DNA of 64,000 nt from Eulemur rufifrons (taxonomy: Eukaryota > Chordata > Mammalia > Primates > Lemuridae), in contig NC_090986.1 of assembly GCF_041146395.1 (NCBI RefSeq), positions 46,350,001 to 46,414,000 on the forward strand. The letters run 5' to 3'. Each line of letters opens with the position of its first letter. The stretch's first letter is position 1. Below the pieces are notes generated by a model. That model made no database searches, was not told the origin of the DNA, and saw only the letters and a list, made by a program, of their open reading frames with translations. A program made the position numbers and the translations under genes. This document shows positions 24,052 to 36,380 of this stretch, one piece after another.

Positions 24052-26674
24052 TCTACTATTTTAAAAATATCTTTTGCCTACCATGCACAAAGCATCAGCC
24101 CTGTGTGTGCAAAATAATTAAAGTGTTTGGAATTTCAGTCTTCCTGTTTTTGCATAAATTTTTATTTATGTGTTGCTTGTTCACTTCCTATGATTCTGAT
24201 CTATGCTTACTATAGAGTTTTAAAAAGCTACTTTAAAATCTGATAGAGTTATTTATTTTCCCGATATCATTTTGTTCAATAATGATATTTCCATGGTGCT
24301 CTAATGCACAGATATTTTAAAATCAGGTTATTTCCTTTCAGGTTAGAAACTAAATTAAAGTAGTAAAAGCTATCCCTGTTATCTCTCTTATTTTAAATGT
24401 GCTGGCTCTGGCTTTTATTTGACATAGATTTCAGAGTAAGCATAGTGGTAGAGAATAATTATTAATCTCTATTCTTCCCTTCCAGCTCAGAAGGTAGTTA
24501 CCTAAATTCTATACCAAATTCAGAGAAAAGAATATTACTGCTATGACCTAAATTCTTCCTCTAATCTCTTAAACTAGGCTTCTTGGCTGATAAACTAATG
24601 AACAGGAAAGCAGCCATGGTGGGCAATGAAGAGTGGAGACTGAGCTCACCCTGCTTCTGGCTGTCAGAATCATGCATCTGGTAGATATAATTAACTTATG
24701 GGCAGGGAGATACAATTCATGAAGGTTGCCATATAGAGGGAAATTCTAAAATGTCGTCTATGGCAAAGAGTTCTATGATATGTTATTGGGTGTTGTGAGG
24801 GGAAAAAGATATATTCCAGGAGCAAATGATTTTGGGAAATTATGGGTTAAATGCAGTTAAGTAGGTTGACTTAATTCAAAATTTCTTAGGTCCCTGAATA
24901 AAATAATGTGCAATACGAATCACTAAAAAATAGGAATATACTATGTAGCATTTTTCAAACTTCATAGAAGTTTGCCTTATTTGAATACATCATGGGACTT
25001 AATTTCAAAAGACTTCCCTTTATCGAACAATGACTTGTAAAAGTACTTCTCATCCTTGGTAAGAGTGACATTTAAAGATGAAAAAAAAAATGGCCTCATA
25101 GAGTATAGTCTCTGGAATTCATTATAATTTGATTGAGAAAATCAATATTGAAAAAATAAGACAAAACCTACTCATTTATGATTTTCAGGAGAAGAGCATT
25201 ATTTTATTAATCTAAAAAAGGTTTTTCTGGTACAATTGAGAGTATTTGCCTATAAAGTAACAATTATCATTGAGCCTCAGTAAGAATCAAAGCTATTTTA
25301 TTTGGACACTCATGTAATTTGGTTTGTTTTGAACTATCTGAAAAGTATATTATATTATGTCTCTATAAATAAAAGTCTTTATTATTTTGAATTACTTACA
25401 AATAGTTAATTATTTTGAGTTAAAAATTTATAGACATATTCATAAATAAGTTTCCTCGTATACATTTCATAGTGATTAAAATATGTTATTTCTGTTGACA
25501 GCTTTTACTGATTACTCTTTGACTTTCCAAAATATTTCCTCATGTCCCTTTCACTTTATGAGAAGTGGGGAGCAGCAAAACTATAATTTGTATCAAAGTG
25601 AAATTCTTATAATATCTTTGAAGGTTATTTTTTCTTTTTAGAAGTACAGAATTAAGTTCATTAAATGGAGAACTCATCACTGAAATGTAAACAAAACAAA
25701 ACAAAATGTCAAAAAATACATGATGTTAGTACCTTGAGAATATTTAATTCAAATGTCAAGAAATATTTCTAAAATTTCATCCATAAAGTGAATTCTTATG
25801 TGAACACACAAGAACTGATGGTTTAGTTAATATGTTTTATTGCCTTGGAGCAGAGCAATAAACTCAGTGGATATCTTTGTTCCTTTCCAGTTTCTTCTCT
25901 TCAATAAAAATAAATCTTGACTAAATGTGTTAAGTGAAGGATAACTTTTAAAGCATGGTTTATCTTTGAAAAATCAAGTATCAACTGCTGTTATTCAGAA
26001 GAATTGACCATGAGAGTTAAACATGGTATAAAATATTAAAACCCCATCTTATTTTATGAAGCACTTTATTTTAGTCTTCCAGTTCAAGACACTTATTGAT
26101 GGATCAAAGCTACTTTAAGCAGCAAATATAGAGAGATTAATACTACATAGCTAATTAAGTTTTCTCTCTTATGTTTCAAAATTTAAATTATCCCCCTAAC
26201 CACTATCCAGGAAAATTTTCTATACTTTCCTATATCCTGTTATCTCCTCTAATTTCTTTGTTGTTTTACTGTTAATTTCTCCTTTTAGTGCCTGGGTTCT
26301 GATAAAACCTCAGTCTAGATGCTTCTTTCTTAGAAGACAACAAAACGGAATCTTTTTAAAGATGATATTCTATTCTTACTGTGTTCAGGGCTCAGCTTTG
26401 TCCCTAATTCTCTATGTTGGAGGTTTGCCCTTGGTATCATACATAACTACAGGTGTTGCTTTTATTAATAATTTGATAAATGGCAGCAGGAAATGGACAG
26501 AACTGTTGCCTTCCCAGCATGTATTCACCCTGCCCATTGTGGGCAGCAAGGCAATTGAGATGAATTTGACCACACTCGTAGCTTTAGAGTTTGATCTTTA
26601 ATCTCATTTCTCTTGCCTCAGTGATTGATTTAAACTATGCTTATCTCAATTAGCACAAAGCAAGACTGGACACC
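24052..26674. other. No gene recognised
   Basis: This 2.6-kb AT-rich stretch has no repeat I can assign and no open frame of weight. A poly(A) run occurs at 25081-25089. A 79-codon plus-strand frame at 26362-26601 has no recognised homology, and its flanks suggest an old, unnamed interspersed repeat near 26300-26660. Confidence 0.45.
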
Positions 26675-27155
26675 TGTGTTAAACTGAATAATGGCCTCCC
26701 AAAGATGTCTACAGCCTAAGTCCCAGAAACTGTGAATGTCACTTTCTATGGTGAAAGAGACTTTGCATATGTAATTAAATTAAGGATTTTGAGATGTGGA
26801 GATTAACCAGGATTATTTGGTTGGTCCATAAATATTATCACAAGGGTCTTTATTAGAAGGACTCAAAAGAAATAGAACTTTGAGGACAAGGTGAGGTGCA
26901 GATGCAAGCCAACATTGTAGTGATGCACTTTGAAGACGGAGTAAGGGCCCACAAGTCAAGGAATACAAACATCCACTGTAAGGAAACAGGAAAAACCTAA
27001 AAAGGCACGGAAATAGATTCTCCCCTCAGAGCCTCCAGAAGAACCAGCTCTGCAGACACCTTGACTTTAGTTTACTGAAATGGATTTCAGACTTCTGACT
27101 TTCATTACCATGAGAGAATAATAAAATTTTACAGCAGCAATAGAAAACTAATATA
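26675..27155 (+). mobile_element. MaLR LTR, MLT1 type, sense
   Basis: It starts TGTGTTAAACTGAATAATGG and includes AGGATTTTGAGATGTGGAGA, AGAACCAGCTCTGCAGACAC and GAGAGAATAATAAAATTTTA. It ends GAAAACTAATATA, following an MLT1 LTR in its transcriptional sense. The AATAAA-type signal is kept. No clear target duplication remains. Confidence 0.85.
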
Positions 27156-27544
27156 GGATTAGGACCAACTGATGGGCTTTTCTTGAATAGTTGGTTACAA
27201 AAGAAATTTCATTTTTTGTATAGTATATAGAACACATGTGAGGGATGAAATTATTTTAATTATTAACCACTGTGATCGAGGCCAGCTTGAATGCATGGCT
27301 CTGATCAAAACATGCTTGAAACCTACAGTAATTCAGAACTGTTGTGATTATATAACCCGATAGACCCCTTATTATTGAGAAGAATTTTCGATTACATGCA
27401 ATGGGAAGTGAGCTAATTGATATAACAGTTTTGAGCAAATTCTAAATTTAAAAATAAAACTTTTAATATGGTTTCATAGTTAAATCAACAAGAAAAAAGC
27501 TGTCCTGGTTTTGACAAGTGTAACTGGATAGTAAGAATCCTGAA
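27156..27544. other. No gene recognised
   Basis: Unassigned AT-rich spacer. A 60-codon minus-strand frame (27256-27438) shows no recognisable homology. Confidence 0.45.
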
Positions 27545-27650
27545 CACAGGCAGAGTATCAGGGTGCCTGTCTTGTTTACTGTTTTGCTCTCACTGTCGAG
27601 CACATTCGCAGAAATGATAGCTCCTTAATAGATAATTTTGGAATGAATTT
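27545..27650 (+). mobile_element. L2 3' end, sense
   Basis: GGTGCCTGTCTTGTTTACTG, then a degenerate CACATTCGC block, then CTCCTTAATAGATAATTTTG with GGAATGAAT follow the last 100 bases of L2. It is diverged. Confidence 0.5.
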
Positions 27651-27730
27651 ATGATCTAATATAAAAAGTATATAGTATGACTAAGGTATCATTATCATCC
27701 AATATTGCCTTAAAAATGTGTTTTGAGCTA

Positions 27731-28205
27731 TGTGAGACCGAATATGCAAATGTACAATGGCCAGACAGTAAATAAAAATAGAACTCTGATCTACTACCTC
27801 TGCAGCAACCAGTCCAGGAAAACAAGCAACAAACTCTGTAGCAATCAGTCCTAAACAGTCAGAACTCAGTCAATGACGGCCAGTTTCCCTATTTTAGCCC
27901 TCTGCATTGAATTCAGGACACACTACAGAAAGCCAAATATAATCCCCAAACCTTTCACATACAATGCCTAGATCATAGCCCACTCCAGCTGCCTAGGCCA
28001 ACAACTTCCAATCAGAACATACCTAAAACAATCTCTTTTTTCACTACAAAGCTTTCCTATTCCCCACCTGCCTTGAGGCTCTGTCAAACACAAGTGATGG
28101 TGGCTGACTCCTTTGCTGTAGAACAAGATCTTCATAAATAACCTCCATTTCTTATTTGCTTTGTCTTCATTTGTTTCCACAGTAATGAAAATAAGGTCAA
28201 TAAGA
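27731..28205 (+). mobile_element. Probable ERV LTR, sense
   Basis: From TGTGAGACCGAATATGCAAA the sequence turns C-rich and less AT-biased, unlike its neighbours. It ends in ATAAATAACCTCC followed by TTTGCTTTGTCTTC, a polyadenylation signal plus U5-like pattern. Exact limits and family are unknown. Confidence 0.45.
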
Positions 28206-28464
28206 ATCTTTTTTAAGGTTGTGTCTTGTCTTAGTCACTTACTTTTAACAAATAATTTTTATAAGAAAAAAAAATCTTGACAATAAAATTAAACCAAATG
28301 AAGGAATCAAAAAAAATATTTTAAAAGTACAAAGTAAATAGATGGCCACTAAATAGTACTTCCTGGCTAGAAATATCTCTCCCATTGACCTGGTCATTGC
28401 TTCAAATGTGACCATTGGGATTTAATTTAATTTATTTATTAATAAAAAATGTAAGTAAACATTA

Positions 28465-28720
28465 AGACTCTCCAGGTATGGGGCTAAGTACAAAGGTACA
28501 GTGATGGGTAGATTTTGTCCTTGATTTCAGGGAGATTATATTCCAAAGGGATGGAGAAGACATTAAATGGCATACTTACATAAATTATATTTACTTATAA
28601 TTTCAGTAAAGGCTAAGGGTAGAAATTTAGAAGGATCTAAGGATACAAGGGCTCCAGGTTTGACTCTGGGCACCAAAAAGGACTTCATGGAGTAGTGATA
28701 GAGGACCAGATTGCCCTTCC
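28465..28720 (-). mobile_element. L2 3' region, antisense
   Basis: CTCCAGGTATGGGGCTAAGT, then TGTCCTTGATTTCAGGGAGA, then ATTATATTCCAAAGG run in the order of reversed L2 3' UTR. It is heavily decayed. Confidence 0.5.
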
Positions 28721-29034
28721 CTTTAATTGTCTGCTGAAACTTAAGAGATCAGTCATGATTCTAGGAAGCATTTGGACCTCAAATGACTATAATCAAATTC
28801 CTGTCATTCTGGAAGAAGGGAGCATAAATATAGAAATCATTTCAGCTTATAGGAAAATAAAGTTACATTTTCTATGTGCTAGAGAGATATTGGACTCTGA
28901 TTCATGCCTACTGTACTTATATACCCTAAAGCGTTAAAATAATTCTATCAGTTTCATTTATTTCCCTGGTAAAAATATAGGTGTTTTAACACGAAACAAA
29001 CATTGCCACTAGCCATTTGAAAATAACCAAGTAA
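28721..29034. other. No gene recognised
   Basis: The segment includes an 80-codon plus-strand frame (28695-28937) that overlaps the decayed L2 and has no homology I recognise. Nothing else was seen. Confidence 0.45.
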
Positions 29035-29425
29035 AGATTGCTTAAAAGCTCTTTAGCTTCTTTTTCCTGCAAAATAAAGGGTGGACATTTCATAAAAGTT
29101 TTTAGGAATGCTCTTCATAATTTATCCCCAATATTATCTTTCCCTACTTTTCTAAGACTAACCATCACCCCTCTTGACACCTTAGCATTTTTGACACGTC
29201 AAGCTTCTTTTCCTTGCACATGCCAACTGTTTCATAGGTCTATTTTTCTATTCATGTGAATCAACTTAAATTTTTTTGCTTCCTCTGACTTGATTGTTCA
29301 TTACACAAGGTCAAGCTTAATATGATCTCCTCTGTGAGTCTTTTGCCATTCATATCACTTCAAATAAGCACTATTAATTTTCTCCTTTGCTCTTATAACA
29401 ACACATTTTCCTACCACTAAATTCA
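29035..29425 (+). mobile_element. L2 3' region, sense
   Basis: TCCTTGCACATGCCAACTGT, the TGATCTCCTCTGTGAGTCTT block and TGCTCTTATAACAACACATT match successive parts of the L2 3' region. The 73-codon frame on the plus strand is a repeat reading. Confidence 0.65.
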
Positions 29426-29679
29426 GTATTCTGAAGTATTAGGACATTGGAGCTGAAAACCACATTCTTTAGTTGTCATCATTAACAAAATTCACCATAT
29501 GATTGTTCAAATGTATGTATGACTTTTTATCTAGATACAATTTAACTTAAAACAATATAATTACTTATATAACTAACATGTAGTATCAAAGATATAGATT
29601 CTTATTTCAATTATGTTTAAAATTCTCAATTTTAAACAAATTTACTCAATAGTCCCTACTGGAGCAGTGATGAGTAAAC

Positions 29680-29925
29680 CTATAGTGGTTAGGAGGCTAG
29701 GCTCTGAGACTAGACTTTCTCAACTTGACTTTTGGATCTGCCACTTACTAGCTGTGTGGCTATGGGCAAGTGACTTCAACATTCTGTGTCTCAATTTCCA
29801 TATCTGTAATGAGGGGACATTTATAGTATCTGCCATGCAGTGTTTTAATGAGGTTAAAACAATGCCAGGCATGTGGTAATCTTTTAGCATATTTTACCTC
29901 TTACAGTATCAGCAATTGTGATTAT
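29680..29925 (+). mobile_element. MIR SINE, sense, near full length
   Basis: It reads TAGTGGTTAGGAGGCTAGGC, then GATCTGCCACTTACTAGCTG, GGGCAAGTGACTTC, and AATTTCCATATCTGTAATGA. This is the MIR 5' part, core and 3' part in order. The 88-codon plus-strand frame across it is not a gene. Confidence 0.88.
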
Positions 29926-29954
29926 AGTGGTAGGAATAGGAGGAGAAAGATCAG

Positions 29955-30540
29955 TATTGACAGTGGTATGTCCAGACAATGAGCTAGGTATTTCTTCCCT
30001 CAGTGAATTATAGTCTAATGAAGGGACAAAAATATAAGCAGATCAATGCATACTTCTGTATTTGGTGCTACAATAGAGAAAGGTATATATAGGATCGGGC
30101 CCATTGTTGGAGAAGGCACTAGAGAAGAAGAAACAGCTGGAGTGTGTTGTAGAGTTTTTTAAAAAGTTAGCAACAAATAATTGAAGAGGTAGCGTCCCAG
30201 GCACATGCAGGTACACAGGAATGCAGGGGGCCTGGAAGCCAGTGATTCCTTGAGCCCCTGCTTATAGTACACCCATGATACTCTTTCCTGTAGGACACAG
30301 GATTTCAGATCTTAAAAGGATTTGTGTTCCATGTGAAGGCATTTTAACTTTACATAGAAGGCATCAGGAAAAGAAAATAACCATGGAAATTTTATTTTGT
30401 TGTGATTAATGTAAAAATATTATTGGTCATTATTAAGAACAATGGGCTAGGAGAAATGAAGTAGCGGCAGGTAAATAAGGTAGGAAGTTACTGCATTAAT
30501 TCAGAAATAAGTACAAAACCCTGGAGAGAGGAAGGGGCAA
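29955..30540 (-). mobile_element. L2 3' region, antisense
   Basis: TATTTCTTCCCTCAGTGAAT, then TTATAGTCTAATGAAGGGAC, CATGCAGGTACACAGGAATG and GGAAGTTACTGCATTAATTC align in order with the reverse complement of L2. Gaps are likely near 30250-30330. Confidence 0.6.
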
Positions 30541-30834
30541 TATACAAAGTACTGCACACAGAGCTACTATTTGAAAAATATCAAGGGTTAAGAAGACTAG
30601 AGAAGCTAGACATAGAATTGGAAGATTATGAGGTTTGGGAATGTTTGCATTGATATGATTATTATTAAGAGGATGTTTAAATTGAAGAAAGACAAAAAGG
30701 AATATATAATTGGCTACCTGATACTGAAAGTTAAGTATTTTCAGGCTTAAAGCTGTTATGATCAAATAGTTTCCTCAACTTGAATATCACACTAAATGAA
30801 TAAAATGAGAGCTAAAACATATTTGTCACATATC

Positions 30835-30950
30835 TTAATGAATACTTACTGTTTATTATGTCCTAGAACTATTCTAGGTACTGAGGATATAACATAATAT
30901 TATTTGGGGAAGCAAAATAAAAAGCAAATGTATAAGAAAATCATATTTTT
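30835..30950 (-). mobile_element. L2 3' end, antisense
   Basis: TTATTATGTCCTAGAACTAT, TCTAGGTACTGAGGATATAA and nearby bases match the inverted 3' terminus of L2. It may belong to a second L2 copy near the previous one. Confidence 0.65.
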
Positions 30951-32002
30951 GGCTCTTTAGTATTAACACATTAATTAATATTGTGTTCTTAATGTGCTGA
31001 AATTGCGATAAGGGTGAAACTTTAAAATATGAAAAGGACTATCTTTGCACATAGGAAACATATAGTCTTGGGGGCTTAGACCTCAAACTTTAGAAAATGC
31101 TGGTGAAAATTTAAAAAGACAGAAAAGGAGAGCTAAAAATGGTGAAGCGATACTTAATCAAGAGTACAATTGTGCCACATTCTGAACTTATTTTCACTTG
31201 TATAGGATAAAGCAAATATATCTCAGTTTTCATTCAGCTTTAGGAGATTTTGACTATTTTGAAGAAATTACAGAGACTCAATGGTGGTTCCACTTGATAT
31301 CTTTTACATGAAAACATTTAAGATGTGAGGCTCAAAGTAATGAGAGATCAGAAGGGTATCTTCTTATCATGAGCACGTTAGGGGACAGCAAAGGTTTTAG
31401 ACAAGGCTAACTGCTCCTCTGCTACCTTTATCTACAGTGCACAAGTCAGATTTGCTTGGGGAGCTGACATTTAGGGATCATTTTCTACTAAGGACAGCTG
31501 ACATTTCAGTTTTGTCCATGAGATGAACTTTGGTGAACTTGAGACATACTTTTTATTCTGCAGGAAAGATATACACATACATACATATACACACACTTAA
31601 ATTCTCAAAACTGGAGTAATGTGTATTATAGAGAGAAATTTTATGAATAATCAAATACAATCTTTTTTTTCATTTTTCTGAGACATTTTGAGAAATGACT
31701 TAAGATAATGGTAATTTGAATTGCTTTTGAATGCAATATGGAGTCATTCCTTCCTCATGATTGTTTGATTCTAGATTTCAAATTTGTCTTTATATATGAT
31801 TATAAACTCTAGTCACTTTCACAAATTAATATTAAGTCAGTTCTGTAAAGCCTGTATAAATTATAATGAAATAATTTAAACTATCAAGAATATATTCAGC
31901 TAATCAAGATTTTAAGCAGTTTACAGAATAGTATTTCAACAGTAAAACAAAATCGTGTTTTGTATCTAGAAGAATGGAAGCTATGCAATAATGTAAAATT
32001 TA
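30951..32002. other. No gene recognised
   Basis: AT-rich spacer without identifiable repeat. A short ACATACATACATATACACAC run lies at about 31570-31600. Confidence 0.5.
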
Positions 32003-32228
32003 TCATGTGAGTTTTGGCACTAGAAAATCTGGGTTGAAATGCTGGCTCCACAATTTACTAAATGTGGAACATTGGGAAAACTTTAATTGTGCCCCAGTTT
32101 CTTCATCTATAAAAGTATACTTTTTTAAACCATTGTTGTAGATATAAATGATTTTAAGAGAAACTTCATTTAAAGTATTTAGCATACTACTTGGCATATA
32201 ATCAGCATTCAATAAACATTACTATTTA
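32003..32228 (+). mobile_element. MIR SINE, sense
   Basis: GAAATGCTGGCTCCACAATT, then CCCAGTTTCTTCATCTATAA, and TTGGCATATAATCAGCATTC then AATAAACATTACTA follow the MIR core and 3' part. The 5' end is weak. Confidence 0.8.
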
Positions 32229-32470
32229 TCTATTCTATTCCTACAGAGAGACTTGGGGCAGAGATATGCCCAATGGTGCTGGAAGTTGTCTAGCTTTATT
32301 TTTCTTCTTGCTAAAAGTAAAATGATAGGGCTAGTGGAATACTGAAAATGGCTTCTTCCAGGAGAACCAGTATGTATTTTTCAGGAATTTTGAGAGTTGG
32401 TTGACATCATGTTGGTAGCTTGACATTGGCCATGATGGGAAGATTTTTTTTTTTAATCAATCAGTAATAA

Positions 32471-32784
32471 AAGACAATTGCTTCACTTATTGAATAGGCA
32501 TTCTTTTCTCCAATGTATGTTTTTGTCTGATCTTTGATCTTTGACAAAGATCAGATGGCTATATGAGGATGCTTTTTGTCTGGGTTCTCAGTGCTTTTAC
32601 ATTGGCCTATGTCCCTATTCTTGTGCCAGAACCATGCTGTTTTGGTTGTTATAGCCTTTTAGTATAGCTTGAAGTCTGGCATGCTTGTAGCTCTGACTCA
32701 GGTAGTGCAAAGGAAATACATGTAACCTAAACCTTTGTACCCCTGTAATATTCTGAAAATATGTATACATATAAGACAATTGCT
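32471..32784. repeat. 12-bp target duplication flanking a young L1
   Basis: AAGACAATTGCT occurs at 32471-32482 and 32773-32784 without mismatch, exactly bracketing the rearranged L1. It shows that both L1 halves arrived in one insertion. Confidence 0.92.
32483..32772 (+). mobile_element. Strepsirrhine L1, 5' inverted (twin priming)
   Basis: The left part (32483 to about 32682) is the reverse complement of late ORF2, for example CAGATGGCTATATGAGGATG and CCATGCTGTTTTGGTTGTTA. The right part (about 32683-32772) is the 3' UTR end in sense, with GTAACCTAAACCTTTGTACC and TAATATTCTGAAAATATG as tail. One target duplication surrounds both, so this is a single L1 insertion with a 5' inversion. The 3' end type is the lemur-like one. 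It is non-functional, at only 290 bp. Confidence 0.9.
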
Positions 32785-32934
32785 AAACATCTACCAGGAT
32801 GATGCAGGAGTTAGCTTTCTTATCCATGTCAGCAGTTTTCTTCTGCTCTGACCTACTTACTGATCAAATGTAAAATATCCTTGGAAAAATTACAGAAATT
32901 ATATACAGACTATAAAAAGAATTTAATTCCTTTA

Positions 32935-33505
32935 AAAAATTGAAAATTTGGCAGTTTCTTATACTGTTTAAATATTTACCTACGACATGAACCAGAAATT
33001 CTCCTCTAGATATTCCACCCAAAAGAAATGAAGGTATATGTCCACTATAAGAATTGCACAAGAATTTCCTAACAACGCTATTCATAATACCCCCAAACAG
33101 AAGACTCTCAATAGAATATGCAAATATATTGTGTTATATTAATACAAGTGAAAACTACACAGTAATAAGAATAAATAAACCATTGATATATAAAACAAAA
33201 TGATAGAATATCACAGACATAAAGCTGATTGAAAAAGCCAGATCCCTCACAAAAAATAAAGAGTATGCCTTATTTAAATAAAGTTTAAGACCAGACAAAA
33301 GTAACCTATGGGGGCGGAGGCAGAACAGTGTTTGCCTTTGGTGGTGGATGATTGATGGGAAAGGAACATGACTGAAATTTCTGGGGAGAAATGGGTGCTG
33401 GCTCCATGGGTATACAAATTCATGAAATCTGATCTAACGATTCACTAAAGTTCTATATATTTTGTATACATTATTTATATGTCAATAAAGAAATAAATTT
33501 TAAAG
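32935..33505 (+). mobile_element. L1M 3' end of ORF2 and 3' UTR, sense
   Basis: AACCAGAAATTCTCCTCTAG, then ATATTCCACCCAAAAGAAAT, GCTATTCATAATACCCCCAA, and near 33330 CAGTGTTTGCCTTTGGTGGT are successive L1M blocks. The end TGTCAATAAAGAAATAAATT is the 3' UTR terminus. It is a decayed, ancient fragment. Confidence 0.8.
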
Positions 33506-33749
33506 AAATGCTGATTAACAATGGATACATATAAAAACCAAATTGGTATGTAGATAGGTTTATAGATAGATTAAACAAAGGCAAAATATAAGTATCATCT
33601 CCATTTTACCTGTTTTCTAAACTAAATGTGCTAATCTTAATTTGTCTCTTGTGATTTGACAGACATGAGACATAGTTAGTGCTGCCACAATATTTTCCAT
33701 GCATTACCTTAACAGAAGTAAAATTAACATGTTAATAAAATACACTGGT

Positions 33750-34600
33750 CTTAGGTGCTCAGTTTCATATTTATTGACCATTCTTGTATACACTCCAATA
33801 GCTATCACCTAAAACATGATATAGAAAATTTCTCCTACCACACAAAACTCCTGTCTCTTTTCACATTGTTTTGAGTATCAGTAGTTTGTTCTTATTTATG
33901 GCTAAATAGTGTTCCAGTATAAGAATATATTGCACCACAATTTGTTTATTCATTCTTCTGTTAATGAGCATTTGGCTCGTTTCAAGTTTTTGACTCTTAT
34001 GAATAAGGTTGATCTAAAAATTTCTGTACAAATATTTCTGAAAGCATATATTTTCATTGCTATTGTATAAATATCTAAAAGTATAATTTCTATTTCTTAG
34101 TTTATTTCTCCAAAATATCTATTCCACTTAGCAGTCTTACCTCGTAGCAGGGTATGAGCATGCCATTTGTTCTGCAACTTCACCCACTTTCTGCTAGTCT
34201 TTTTAACTTTATACATTTCAGCAAATGGGAAAGAGCAGCTCATTGTAATTTTAATTTACATTATTCTGAAGGTCAAATATGTTGAATGCTTTTTAATGTA
34301 TTTATTGGCCAGTTGTATATCTCAATTTCTGAAGTTTCTATTCAACTTTTCACATTAATGCACTTTTTTTGCTTTCATTTTTGTTGTAGATTTGTAGGAG
34401 TCTTGTATATATTGTGGGTGTATATTCAGCATATAAGTCATTTCTCAGACATAAACTAGGCAAATAGTTTTTTTTTCCCCTTTCTTCATCCTGTCTTTTT
34501 CTTTAATTAATGGTGTATTTTTAAGTAACTGAAATTTTAAATTTTATCAAAGTTTAACTTTTTATTGTTTTATGTTAGTACTCTTTTGATCTGTGCAATG
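33750..34600 (-). mobile_element. L1M ORF2 and 3' UTR, antisense
   Basis: ATGGCTAAATAGTGTTCCAG, TTGTTTATTCATTCTTCTGT, then TATTGGCCAGTTGTATATCT and TTGTAGGAGTCTTGTATATA are the reverse complement of L1M ORF2 from its 3' side. The segment before 33860 is older 3' UTR. The 63-codon plus-strand frame is meaningless here. Confidence 0.8.
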
Positions 34601-36185
34601 AATCACAGCCAATATTTATTATTCCTTAAACCTCTGGTTTTGTAATAGATTAGTCTACTACCCTAATTATGTCTCACTCCTTACTGATTTTTCACATCCA
34701 CCTTCTTTTTCGAGGAATGAAATACAACAAATTAAAATAATGAAAATAGATTCCTATTGGCAGCTGTTAAATAAGCCTGGATGCACCAGAAGATTATTAA
34801 AATTTCAAAGCTCCTCCACAATGCTTTAGTGGGTTGTTATTGAGGAGGACATCACGTTTGAGCTATTTTTCCTCAGAAAAAGAGTGAAAAAATTCATACT
34901 TTAATAAAATTTTATATGACCCATTTGATGGGGATATAAAACCCTGAATACACATCTGGTTGGCTGGGGAACATTTTCACCTTAAAAAGCTAACAATGTA
35001 ATTAAAAGTTACAAAAATTTTAATCTATAATGTGTTTTAAGGCAATGATTATAAATGCAAACCCATGTCTATTTTGCAGAACATACAGAGTTACCAGAGA
35101 TAAAAATCCATACTAAAATTTAAAAGCACAACTTCTGGGCAATGTTTTTTTTTTTTTTTCTGGGAACAAAAATTGTATAATTATGTATAGTTATAATCAT
35201 TTTTACAGGAAAATATCCTGTCCTTTAAAGTGATGCTTGATTTTGTAACACGGGTAAAATAACCTTTTAATCTTTAATTGAAAATGGTTACTCATTAGCA
35301 TATCCTGTGCTTTCGACTGTTGGTCAGGTCATGTGATAAGAGATTTTAAAAAGAGCAATCAAAAATTAAGAAAAAAATTGTCCAAATAGTGCTTATCTCT
35401 CTTACAATTGAAAAGTCTAGAAGTAAGTAGCCTTCTTTCATTTTTGTATCATAGGTATTTTAATATATGTAAACTCATACTCTGTTCATATATTTACTAT
35501 ATTTTAAGGTATAGATGACTAAATAAAACACTGATGGAAATCATGATTTATTGTTCTGACCCTAATTTCTCAAAAGCAGCCAAGCAGCTTGTCATCTCAA
35601 GGTCAAAAATATTAAACTAATCTTTTTCCTCAAATAAACTAAAATCCATAATTACTGATGTGCATGAAGTTGTCTCATAATGATACTAAAAGGGAATGTG
35701 TGGTCACTGTTTTCTGTTGTCATTTTACCCTAAAATTCAGAGCTTTATTTTTTTCTTTCCACTTTACTTGTATTAATCACTTTTTAGGTACTTACTAAAA
35801 GTTATTATTCATAAGGTACATACAAATTTGGATATTTAAATATCTAAGGAGATTTGAGATCTTATATGTGATCAATAAACCATTTCAGACATTTCAAAGC
35901 TTGATTTATTAATAGAGATTTATTTTGATCAAGGACCCCAATATTAAGCAAGTTAGACACACCAATAAGAGTGCAGAAAATAAAGACAGTTGCTGAAATG
36001 ACTGTTTTATTTAGAGCTGGTTGAAATCATTATGCTTTTTAAATTTCTTACAGTGTAGGCTGGACAGGGCACATGCTGGGACATGGAACAGAGATACCAC
36101 AAAAGCTTGTTCAGTATCACTTACTTTGGCTCCTCATATACAAGTTTTCATATTTTTCTCCTGTTGAGCATTTTCTCTTTGAGCT
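34601..36185. other. No gene and no repeat recognised
   Basis: A 1.6-kb block in which I could not place any repeat, apart from a T run at about 35142-35159. It may hold conserved non-coding DNA or just unrecognised old repeats. The 36000-36180 part is less AT-rich. Confidence 0.45.
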
Positions 36186-36380
36186 CAATTTTTTTTTATT
36201 TCAGCTTATTATGGGGGTACAAAAGTTCAGGTTATATACGTTGCCCATGCCCCACCATCCCCCCCGAGCCTGAGCTTCAAGCGTGTCCATTCCCCAGACA
36301 GTGCGCATCGCACTCATCATGTAGGTATACACCCATCCCCTTTCCCCACTCCCCACCTTTATCCGATACCCACAATTTTT
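36186..36380. repeat. Short target duplication around the L1 fragment
   Basis: CAATTTTT occurs at 36186-36193 and 36373-36380. It is short and T-rich, so support is modest, but the position fits the L1 ends. Confidence 0.5.
36194..36372 (-). mobile_element. Strepsirrhine L1 3' UTR, antisense, 5' truncated
   Basis: After a T run it reads TTATTATGGGGGTACAAAAG, a C-rich stretch, AAGCGTGTCCATTCCCCAGA and ACAGTGCGCATCGCACTCAT, closely matching the reverse complement of lemur-type L1 3' UTR as I recall it. GC content is far above the neighbours. It is low in divergence and therefore young. The overlapping plus-strand open frames here (36073-36382) read through this UTR. Confidence 0.85.
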
